The notes under the pieces: model-generated
Told to the model about the DNA's origin: nothing
The model's database searches: none
Seen by the model: only the letters and a program-made list of their open reading frames with translations
Part shown: positions 48,650-58,894 of the stretch, in pieces
Numbering within the stretch: position 1 is the first letter of the stretch
How the letters are laid out: every line of letters begins with the position of its first letter
Translations under genes and position numbers: made by a program
DNA from: Panaeolus papilionaceus
Lineage: Eukaryota > Basidiomycota > Agaricomycetes > Agaricales
Length of the DNA stretch: 64,000 nt
Assembly: GCA_015501605.1 (NCBI GenBank)
Contig: JADNRZ010000048.1
Coordinates: forward strand, 1-64,000
Direction: 5' to 3'

Positions 48650-49500
48650 AGTTATGTAGGTAGTGGTTACATTGGTATACTAGTGGGTGTTATTAATAAA
48701 AACCAGGTGGTAGGAGTGGGGTGGGTGGTAGGGTGGTTGGTCCAGGTGGGGGAACAGGGGGACCAGGTAGTACAGTTTATATTGTGGATGACCGGGTGGT
48801 GGGGTGGGGGGGAAATGGACAGCAAGCGGGTGATGGGGTAGCATAGCATAGTGTGGGGTATAGGTGTTGGATGGTGTAGTGGTCATGTCATTGGTGAGCA
48901 GGTAGTGGGCAGGCGGTAGGTAGGGGTAAGTGGTCATGTAATAGAGAATGGGTGGAGAGCAGGCAGATGGAGCAGCTGGTCATGTAATGGGAGAGTGGGT
49001 GGAGGGGGCAGGTGGGTAGGGCAAGCACTCAGAGTACGTGGCTGAAGCAGCCGGTCAGAGCACGTGGATGGAGCAGCCAGTGTTGTAATGGGAGAGTGGG
49101 TGGTTGGGAGGTAGGTAGGGCAAGCGGTCAGAGCACGTGGATGAAGCAGCTGGTTCGGTAATGGGAGAGTAGGTGGTTAGGGCAGGCGGTTAGGGCAAGT
49201 GGTCAGAGCATGTAGATGAAGTTGTAATGGGAGAGCGGGTGGCGGGAAGGGTAGGTAGAGCAAGCGGTCAGAGTAGCTAGTGAAGCAGCCGGTTATGAGA
49301 AGGGCAAGCAGTCAGCGCATGAGCGGGTGGTTGGGGTAGGAAGGTAGGGCAAGCGGTCAGAGTGCGTGGCTGAAGCAGCCAGTCATGGGAAGGGCAAGTG
49401 GTCAGAGCATGTGGCTCAAGCAGCCGGTGTTATAATTGGAGAGCGGGTGGTTGGGGCAGGCGGGACTGGCAAGCGGTCAGAGAATAGTTTAACAAACATG
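48650..49500 (+). repeat. Minisatellite of about 60-70 bp units upstream of the KDZ gene
   Basis: Units contain GGGAGAGTGGGTGG, GGTAGGTAGGGCAAGCGGTC and AGAGCACGTGGATGAAGCAGC, repeated about seven times between 48950 and 49490. The left part is G/T-rich (GGTGGTGGGGTGGG). No gene is supported. Confidence 0.75.
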
Positions 49501-50181
49501 GGTCGGGCGGTTTTGAAAGTTTTCAGCAGGTTGCTGTGCAAAAGAACAAACTCAGCGCCTGTTGAAAAACCTACTTACATCCCATCAGGCAACTAGGTAT
49601 TAGATAGGCGGCCGGTTAACACCTCATCATGTGTATTAGACATCAATACAAAATTCTAGTTGGCGGGCAGTTCAAGGGAACATTGTTGGCAAGGCAAGAA
49701 GAAAGCAGGCGACAAAGAGTAAGCAGCCTGGGACAAGCATCACACCATTAGAGAGCTGCTGGTGTTGAGGAGCAAGCAGGTTCATCATGTGGTTGGTGGA
49801 GATGGTTAGTGAGGGTGGCAATGTTGAGCAAGCGGAAGCAGTAATCAACGGTTCAAATAACACACTCCCCACTAAGTGTACAATTCAACAACCAAGGAGG
49901 TTGTAATGGGAGAGCAGGTGGTTGGATCGGCCAGTCATTGTACAATCTTCGTTATGAAATACACATGTCCATATATATCCTGTACAATGTGTCTGCATGG
50001 TTGCTCTATTCTTATCGATCAGTCATGTGAGGCAGTCATTGCTTGATGTGGCAGCTGACCCTGATTTCACAAATACAACCAGGGGTATTACCATTTTCCT
50101 TTTTTTTTCTTCCTAACCTCCACCACCACCATCACTGATCAGCACGATCTCATCTCCATCACCTCCAACCGTGTTTTACCA

Positions 50182-52116
50182 ATGGCGTCAACAACAATTA
50201 CTCTCAACTGCTTCCTTCTTGTTCTGAACAAGGTCCAATCCAAACTTCCAGCAGCGTTTGCAAACAGGAAAGAGGATGCCCTTGTTGGCACATTGGCAGC
50301 AATGGCAACGGACCTCGTATGTGATCAATAATTTCTTTGTTTCTTTCACTAACCGGACTAAATAAAAGGATTACCTTCAATCCTGTCTCCGATTGGGGAT
50401 CACCCAACCTGCGGCAGTTGCTCCTGATATTAAAGCATATTGGAAGAAAACATTGTCCGTTTCGTGGATTTTTTGGGTTGCACTGGACTTTGAGAACCTG
50501 TCTGTGCAGCAGGGCACACAAGATAAGAAATCAGAAACCGATGTGTCAAGCAAGCTAGCGGAATGGAGGACAAAAAAGGCAGCATGCGACAAGCTTTCAT
50601 CAGTGGCCGCCCCCTCCTCCACCCACTCCCCTTCTCCTGCTCCTGCACCAACTCCTGCACGTCAATCTGCTGCCGTTGGTTCACATCTAGTGGCAGCCAG
50701 AACAGGCGCGCCTGCTAGGCGTCAGGTGGCTGCCGCTCCATCAAACCTGGGTGCCGCTCCGCCTGCTCCTTTATCTCAAGTTGGTGCTACTCCACCTGCT
50801 CCCTCTCATGCTCCTCCCCCTGCAGCCCCCACATCTCGTGCACCAACTATAACAGTTCGCCCCACCCTCAACACAAATGTTCAGATGCGAACATCACCTC
50901 ATGGGCGGCCGGTTCCCCTCATACCTTCACCATTAACAGCTGGCTGGACCTCAGGTACTGGCAAGTGAACACTAGCGTTCTGGATTCCCATCTAACTTAT
51001 TTACAGAAGAAACAACAAGTAAGCGAAAGGACATTGATGAGGCTGCCCCTCAACCCCCAACTCCAGGAGGTAAGTAAGGTTCACACCATCAAAATGTATG
51101 GCTAGTAATGCTGTGAGTAGGAGGCAAGCGGATTCAACTGGATCCTGAAGTCGCAAACATTGCAGGACCGGGTGCCCCCTCAACAGACTCAGCGGATACC
51201 TCGGCTGCCCAAACCGCAAGGATTGTTCGCCAACCCACCACGCCTGCAAGTTCCTTGGCTGCCTCCCCAACACCCAACCCCAGAGCTGTTGTCGAGGTTG
51301 TTGTTAACACCTGTATCCCCAAGGTAGTGTTCAAGGATGGGCACTACATCTATGTGACTCCTTGCTCCAATTGTTCCTGGCGGGACAGCCCCTGTGTCCG
51401 GGCAGCGAACACCACCCGCTGTGAGCATTGTGTCAAGACAAAGGATGCATGCGACTATGCATCCGACCGTAAGCAGGCTGGAAAACTGGGTAGCCAGAAG
51501 AAAAATCAAGCGGCCAGCCAGTCGGGCACTGAAGGGTCACAACCCCCCTCGTTGAGAAAGCAGAAGACCTCCACTAAAGAAACAGTGGGCGGTTCCGTTT
51601 CAGCAGGCGATGGTGAGCAGACGCCGAAGGGAAAGGGGAAGGAGACCACAGAGGGCAAAAGGAAAACGAAGAAGGACGATGCGGGGACTGATGAAGACGA
51701 CGACGATTTCCAACCCTCCAATGTTGAGAAAAAAGAGGCCAAAAAACCAAAGGTGCCTTGTAAAGGTATAGCTTTTTTTAAATGACCTTGTATGCAACTG
51801 ATTCATGGTTTGTTCAGTCACTATGCGCGCCTTGCAGGAACACATCAAGAAGCTTGAGGAGCGTGTTGAGGATCTTGAGGAGCGCGTTGAGCTGGCCAAG
51901 TCAGCCATCGAGCACAACTCCACTGTCCTGGGCAGGGGCCTTCAATCAGTGCACATTTTGTGCTCAGAGGTTGGCAATGCTCTCCTTGGGCTGGGACAGG
52001 ATGTCACTTATGCTGTGGCAATGGCAGACCAGGCACTTGGTCCCAATGTCATGGTTGACCAATTGCTCACAGCATATGAGGGATCTGAACTGACTGCTCC
52101 TTGTGGTAGGGGGTAA
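50182..52116 (+). CDS. Zn2Cys6 coiled-coil protein of the KDZ locus
   Basis: The start at 50182 (MASTTITLNCFLLVLNKVQS) leads through a short intron to DYLQSCLRLGITQPAAVAPD, a proline/alanine-rich region, and a zinc cluster at about 51360-51460 with spacing C-x2-C-x6-C-x8-C-x2-C-x6-C (CSNCSWRDSPC ... CEHCVKTKDAC). A lysine-rich, acidic linker and a coiled coil (HIKKLEERVEDLEERVE) follow, ending APCGRG. Frames at 50393-50968, 51120-51775 and 51830-52116 are joined by plausible introns. Architecture, and the convergent neighbour at 52788-53450, match the pair at 29302-34195. No stop interrupts it, so it may still be expressed. DNA binding is likely from the cluster; the target is unknown. Confidence 0.65.
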
Positions 52117-52787
52117 CAGGCAGAGGGTGTTATTGGGGCAGCCGGCTACTCATTCATCGCCTCACATTCAGGCAGCCGCTTTGACCTCCAGAGGTCTTTC
52201 GCATCCTTGTCGTTCTTGTCGTCTTGCTAAGTAATGTATCATGCATATTTTTTTGGATCTCACATCTCCCCCAATTTTTTTTCAACTGTTTTTTTGCCTC
52301 TGGACAATGTATCATCAGCCTGACTAGTTTTTGTTGTATATTTTTTTTTTGAACCTTCATCACGATCATCACCATTCCCTCGCTTCCTTCTGTACATTTT
52401 TCTTCTGGACATTATCGTTACCGCCCGGTCCCACTCTATCATCATGACTCAATTTTTTGGACACTACATTTTGCACATCAAAGTCATTCTGTCATATGTA
52501 TTCAATACCCTGACTATTGATGGAATACAAGTTCATTTGTTCTGTTTGGATTTCTTCTGCTTAAGCCTTTGAGATGCCCTAGGTGCTCCTTCATTTGCTG
52601 GAGTTGGTGCACGATCAGAGAATGGTGTTGGATACTTGGCTGCAGCCCCTGCAAAGTGGCTGCTATGCCTATGGAGCAATGTTGTTGTTTGGGTGCCCGG
52701 TTCTTCTTGCAATGAATTTCCCTCTTCACCAACCAATACTCGAGTTGGCTCTTCCTGATCCTCCTCCATTTCCAGTATAGCTGATGC

Positions 52788-53450
52788 TCACCTTTTCTTT
52801 TTCTGCCCACCCTTTGTCTTCTTCTTCCTGGTAGACTTGACCCCTTGTGTGTTACTGGCAGCTATTGGTTCTATTGTGTTGTCGGAAGGTTGTTGAGATT
52901 CAGGACCGGCCGCCAATACCCCTAACGCAGGAGTGGACTTGGCTCTCTGGTGTTCAGAGTTGACAAGGTGGGCTTGCTGACTTTCTGGCTCCACTGGTTC
53001 CTCCTCTGTCCAGCCCCCTTCCACATTCCCAGTTTCAATTGACCTGATTTCGTTGTCACCTGCCCTCCCTCTTGCCTTCCTCTTCTTTCGCTTGCCTGCC
53101 ATGACATTTTCAAACATTGGATTTACCTCATTGCGTGGTGGGGAGGGCGATTGAACCCCGCTTGGTTGTTCCGGATACATGGTGGGCAAAAGTGTCTTCG
53201 TCTTCCTACTCCACACATGTGAGAACCGGAATGCCATTTCTGGGCCATTGTTCTCCTGTCGCTTGGCTGCTTTTTGGAAGAATGTGATCATCTCTTCTGT
53301 ATCCATTTGCTGGTAGGCGGTAAATTTGAAGTCTGGATATTCTGTCAATGGAAAATATAACGGATCCACAAAGTTAAAGCAGCCATTTGTAGTTATCGCC
53401 TTCCAAGGAATTGCGCTTAAGGTTGGTGTTGCACTTGCCAGACCTATCAT
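52788..53450 (-). pseudogene. C-terminal remnant of the convergent TE-associated gene
   Basis: The frame reads IPWKAITTNGCFNFVDPLYF, then FKFTAYQQMDTEEMITFFQK and NNGPEMAFRF, followed by a basic and proline-rich tail ending KKKTKGGQKKKR. This lines up with PVPWTALNNNPHEFFHEVYV ... INTFFEHV in the gene at 32051-34195. The N-terminal exons seen there are absent upstream of 53450, where AT-rich repeats begin, so it appears 5'-truncated. Confidence 0.45.
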
Positions 53451-53649
53451 GTCATGATATCTGTTAGCAATGGATTGATCAGACCAATTTCAACTCATGA
53501 TAGTGGGCAAGCAAGAGTGGTTATTGATAAGAGCAATCATTTAACATGGCAATGCCATAGGTAGTCATTCCATTTTGTCATGGATCGGAAATCATAACTA
53601 ATATGTATAGTCAGTGTGCACAATCATAATGAATTCCTGTCCAAATCAA

Positions 53650-54290
53650 ATCATTTGTGCAAATCATAAGTCTCATGCAGCCGGCTGAATCATTAACTTC
53701 ATGGAGCGAAATCATTTCCATATCAACAAAAATTAAATCATATATATATATTGGGCAAAATCATTGGAGGGGACAGAGAGTGTAACAATGAAATCATAAA
53801 ATAGGTGCTACGAAATCATTGGAAGAAATAAGGAGTGGGTGATGATGAAATCAAAACTAAATAAATGGCAAAATCATAAAATAGGACTGGCGAAATCAGA
53901 AAATAGGTGTGATGAAATCATTGGGAGGGACAGAGAATGAATGATGACGAAATCAAAACTAAATAAATGGCGAAATCATAAAATAAATGGGATGAAATCA
54001 TTGAAAAGGGCGGCAGAGAGAGGACAATGACGAAATCAATGATTAAAAGGGGATGTAATCATAAAATAAATGTGACGAAATCATTGAAAGGGTGGAGACA
54101 GGACGATGACAAAATCAACACCAAACATGTGCCGAAATCATGATATAGGTGCAGCGAAATCATTGAAAAGGGTTGAGTGATTGATGAGGAAATCAAAACT
54201 AAAGGGGTGATTAAAATTATGGGACAGGCGTGACAAAATCATAAGACTGGCACAACAAAATCATTGGAAAGGATAGATTAAATGAGTGAG
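53650..54290 (+). repeat. AT-rich minisatellite (GAAATCATTGG / AAATCATAAAATAGG)
   Basis: Roughly 70-75 bp units with GACGAAATCA, AAAACTAAATAAATGGC, AAAATCATAAAATAGG and GAAATCATTGGAAGG, repeated about eight times. Non-coding. Confidence 0.75.
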
Positions 54291-54544
54291 AGAGATATGC
54301 AGGCAAAAAGCAAGAGGGAAATGATGAAAAGAATGACAAGCGAGAGCAAAATGCTAAAAAGTGCGTGGAAAATGGCAAAAGAGAAATGGGTTGAACACAC
54401 AGATGAGTGACGGCATGGGGAGGAGTACTGTAACACATGTGATGGAGAAGAGAGAGAAGTAGTGTAAAGGGAGGTCCTACAACATGGTGTCGACGTCGTT
54501 TAACGTTTCCTCAACCTGGAAACTGCTAGTCAGTAATTTTAAAA

Positions 54545-57389
54545 TCAAGGACATCCAATGACATACCGCTTTCGGCCACCATCCTCCTTGGAGGCCACAT
54601 CTACTGATGCGACAGAACGTTTCGAGGCACACTGAGGTTTCTTGCTCTCAGCAGCAAAGAACGCCAAGATGCGCCCAAGTGTTCCGATGGTTTGCCACAA
54701 CTCCTCCTGAATTGTGATGTCTGCACTGTCATTGATGAGGGAAACACACCATGCTAATGGGACAACAACGGTATAAATGCCAGAGGTGCCCCCTTTAGCA
54801 AAAGATGGAAAAATAGTCGCGTCGTTGGGATTAGGACACAAGGCTTTCCACCATGTTACCATTTGAGTCGCTGCCAGGTTAAAGGAAATATCGGGGATGG
54901 AATGCTTTTTCTTGGACCTGATCCACTCTGTAACCATTTTTGGGCGCATCATGAGGCCCACAGAGAGTTGCTAGACATTTGGTTAGCACGACAGCCCCCA
55001 TATGTATGACACAGTGAGGTGACTTACTCCTGTGATGGGCTCCTGAGTCTCAAAACGAAAGAACGCATTGACAAATGAGTGCCATTGCGGATCTTGAGAT
55101 GCATTCCTGACAACATCCCAAGCTGCCTGTGTTCCTACTGGCGCTGTGGTGGTGATGGGATCGGCTGATGGGGCGTTGATGGATACAGATGAGGATGGTG
55201 AAGGAGTAGCTGGAGTGATGCAGGGCGTTGAAACAGATGTCGCAGCCGAGTTGTTGGAGGCGTCAGGTTGGGTTGGGCTCGTCATAGAGGAGACAGTGGG
55301 TGATGACGTGGCGGGTTTTGACATCGTCGGAGGTGTGTGGATAGCAGTTGTTTCATCTTGATCTCTAAGAGGCGGAGTTTCTTCCTGGGCCATAATAACG
55401 TCTAGTAGGTGGTCAGTGGCTAGATAGCATGAGCAATGTAAACCTAGTCTCACCAGCATCTGCATCGTGATCTTTATCCATCTGCTCTCGTGTTCGTTGT
55501 GGGGCAGAGCACTTGTCTAGCTGATCTTCATCATCTACACCAACTGAGTTGGTAGCTGCTTCATCCACAACATTGAGAGGTAGTTGTGGAAGACCGGCGA
55601 CCATGGATAAATCATCAACCTCCTCTTCTCTGTTTGTCGTCTCAACTAAATCATTAATAGAGAAAAGTGTTAGTCAAGTTATTGAACTTGGATGAGCACC
55701 AAGCTTACCAATTATTCCCTTGTCGTTTCTCTCTTCAACCACAGCACCCTCCACACTGTGACCTTGCGAATTGTTCGTTGGATGGGGCAGTGTGTCCGCA
55801 TTGGGGTCTGAAATAGGGTGTGTTAGTGCTTTCTAAGATATTCCACGAAGACACTGACCTTGAGCAGCTTGATCGTTATGATCTGCAGCGGATTTTGTAG
55901 AATCAATGGTGGGAGTGGTTGTATCATGTAGACTTGTCGTCAAGACATTCTTGATTATTTCAAGAGCAGTGACAGCGCGTGATGGAGGAGAAGATGAGCT
56001 CGAAGTAGTGGCCACGTCGTATGGACTGTAACAAAATAACGTGAGACAGTGTTGCCTAGATAAGATTCAATGACCCACCTCTCTTTTTCGCTCAATACTA
56101 CATGAGCACCTCCCCGAATGACTAATGTGCCGTCATTTGCATTACCTCCGTCATTGCTCTCACTGTCTTCGCATTCAGACTCTGAGCAGCTGGGTGGCTC
56201 ATAGTCAAGAGACCATTTCTCAAGTGCTTCGCCGTCTAGAAGGACTTGTCAGCACAATCAAGATTAAATGTCGAATAAAGACTACCCACCTCCATACGTG
56301 TCCAACATATAATCTGAAAATACTTGATGAATGGCCTTCGCGAACTTCTCCTTCCCCATCCATTCCTTGAGGTTCTGGGTTCTGCCTCCGAACGACCTAA
56401 CCAAAGATATGTTAGAAAAAGACTCATGCCAACAAGCGATCGCTTACACTACAATCTGGCGTTTTCCACCTAGACTCGGTCGAGGACCACCAAAAATCAT
56501 CATTCCTGACCATTCAGTTTGTCCATAAATAGAAGCGGAAACATTGTCGAGAGCTGTAGGGAGCTGGGCGATGCAGCTAGTTGAACCATGATCAATCATG
56601 GTAAGACTAAAGGTACAAGTTGAACGGGAATAATTACCTCTCATACCGCTGGTTGCGTTCCTGGATGGTTTCATCCATGACTTCATATCCAGTGGTTAAC
56701 TTGCGAGCTACCTCTATACGAGCTTTCGCATCGTCGTCAAGGCTTCTGTATTTCTTCATCACCCACTGCTGGAGAAAGTGATCCATCCATTCTCTGGTGT
56801 CTTCTTACAATCCTTTCCCTGGTGTTCTTCCTTCCATGCTGCATTAACGAGAGTCTGAAGAGTCTCCTGATGTCTGTTCCAGAACACCTGCCACGTCTGA
56901 AGCAGGCGCTTAGCGCCAAGGATCAGCTCTGCCTTTGGTGTGGAAGCGCTCTTGTTTTTATTGTTGGTATGCTTAGTTTTTTTGGTCTTCTTGGATGGCC
57001 GAGAATCGTCACTTTCTTCCAGGTCGGATTCTGTCAGTCGATTGGTGTAATTATTGAGCCACTGGCGAAGTCTCTGAATAGGAAATGTAAGTCAAATATA
57101 GAATTATGGGGCACAGAAGTGTTGACTAATGACGCACCTTAGCTATGGGAGTGACAGCAACCTCCCTGGCCATTGCTTCTGCCAGGCTATGTGGTGTATT
57201 GATGTCAATGTAACTTTCAATGTCGGCCTCTGAAGGTGGGGTATAGCCTGCTGGCCACCTTTCAATCCACTCTTTGACGAGGGTGTCAAACAACAAGATA
57301 TGTTTCTTTGAATCCCCGACCCTCCACTTGATGAGGTGCTGTTTGAGAAAGGTACGTTGCTCTTTGGTGGTCCAGGGCGCTCTAGTCAT
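54545..57389 (-). pseudogene. Large TE-associated hypothetical protein, frameshifted
   Basis: The start at 57389 (MTRAPWTTKEQRTFLKQHLI) is the opening of a conserved mushroom protein type with a Trp-rich N-terminal segment. Exon 1 runs 57389-57138, and exon 2 begins at 57073 (RLRQWLNNYTNRLTESDLEE). KAELILGAKRLLQTWQVFWN follows, then a one-base frame change near 56800, DHFLQQWVMKKYRSLDDDAK, YGQTEWSGMMIFGGPRP, acidic exons, and at the C-terminus TQAAWDVVRNASQDPQWHSF and PKMVTEWIRSKKKHSIPDIS with FNLAATQMVTWWKALCPNPN. The final block resembles the C-terminal part of the gene at 62882-63982. Its molecular role is not known. Confidence 0.5.
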
Positions 57390-57740
57390 GCTGAAACGAG
57401 AAGGGTTCAGAGTGGGGTGGGGAGTTGTATGTTGGGTGGACGTGAACAACAAGTGGTCGGTTTGGGCGAAGGTTGTATTGTCCCCCCTCTCCCCTCTCTT
57501 TCTGTTTGTTTGAGTATTTTGCTATAGAAAATGATTTTATTTCGGTATGGAAAATGTTTTTATTTTTATTTTTTTTCGAGTCGACTAACTAATTCTTCAT
57601 TTGGAATTTTAGTGTCGGGTGGCGGACTCCGACAGTCAGGTGTGTTTGTCGAGCAAATAGTTCCAATTCAAGTCAAGTATAAATTTAATTTAGACCTCGA
57701 CCTCTCCCCTCCCACATATATCTGGAGACCGCCTCTCAGC

Positions 57741-58567
57741 ATGAAGACCTCCAGTTTTACTCCTCAATGCAACTACTCATCAGGCGCCCATGCAAGCGGA
57801 ACAGGTCCTCGAGAACCTGCTACCCCATCTAAATCCAAAAAACCTGTCGTCCACTTTAGGAATTGTGAGTCGCTTCCATTCCCATTGTTTTGTGCATGTC
57901 TGACGCACTTCAGTCGAGAATCATACCTTAGTATTTGATAGCACAGAGTCCATCCTGAGCCCCCAACCTTCTGTGCGATGTGACACACTTGCAATGGAGC
58001 TTCAAGCGCTCCAAGATGAAGTTGCTGCTCTCCACAATCTTACGCGCGCCTTGAGTGCTCAAAACGCGACTCTTCATGCTGGGCATGAAGAAATGATGGA
58101 CTTGCTCCGTTCTATTCAAGAGTCTATCTCGGAGATGGCTCCTAATGGTGTCACACCCCCTCCCGATGACGATGAAGAAGCCGAATTAGCCAGCACCCAG
58201 CCCGAGTTTAATCCCTCTTCTCGCACCTTCTATACCATCATCAAAGGTCGATGCCCTGGCATCTACAGTGACTTGTGCGTATATTCTGACTCAAAACAAT
58301 TTTTTCACTAACCAATATACGTTATCTAGAGACTGGGCACGTTTCTTGATAACTGACCTCCCTCATGATGAAAGGCAATGGAAGTCATACACTACATATG
58401 CAGATGCACTTGAGGCATTTCTGAAGGGAATGGCGCGTGGTGTGGTGGAGTTTACAGGCCATGTTCGGGGTGATGAACACAAATACGGGCCGAGGGTTTT
58501 TTACGTCCCTTATCCTACTGTGCAAGCCCATAAGGATCATCTTAGTGCTAAGCGTAGTGGCCAATAA
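57741..58567 (+). CDS. Protein with RNase H1 N-terminal (viroplasmin-like) domain
   Basis: The probable start MKTSSFTPQCNYSSG is at 57741. After an intron comes a coiled-coil stretch (MELQALQDEVAALHNLTRAL, about 57990-58140). The domain follows: FYTIIKGRCPGIYSDL, an intron, then DWARFLITDLPHDERQWKSY and YADALEAFLKGMA. The pattern F-Y-x-x-x-K-G-R-x-P-G-I-Y ... K-S-[YF]-x-T-x-x-x-A is that of the RNase H1 N-terminal domain, which binds RNA:DNA hybrids. No catalytic RNase H part is present. It sits about 300 bp upstream of the KDZ gene in the same direction and may belong to the same element. Length is about 200 residues. Confidence 0.6.
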
Positions 58568-58894
58568 TTAAATTATTCTTTGTTCTTCCTTAATGCATTT
58601 CAAATCCGAGTCTATGTCTAAACCTGTGTGTGTACCGAAAAGTAATCGGAGATCGAACAATCAGGTGAGTTTCCCTGTGTTTCCTAATATAGTTCTAACT
58701 GTTATCTTTTCACTTGTCGTGTCCTTATCATGAAGCGCACCGCTGCCTCACAAGAGAAACCTGTCGACTCCAAAACAAACTCACGAACGAGGTGTGTTGG
58801 CTTTCGCGATGCAAGTCCATCTGCCGCCGCCAAAAGGAATCACGGAAAGACTGATGTGGTGACATTGGGGAAGAAAACCAGAGGCTGATCATCA

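Noticed and set aside
53700..54290. CRISPR-like regular repeats
   Set aside because: Units are degenerate, contiguous and in a eukaryotic genome; this is a minisatellite with no spacer structure.
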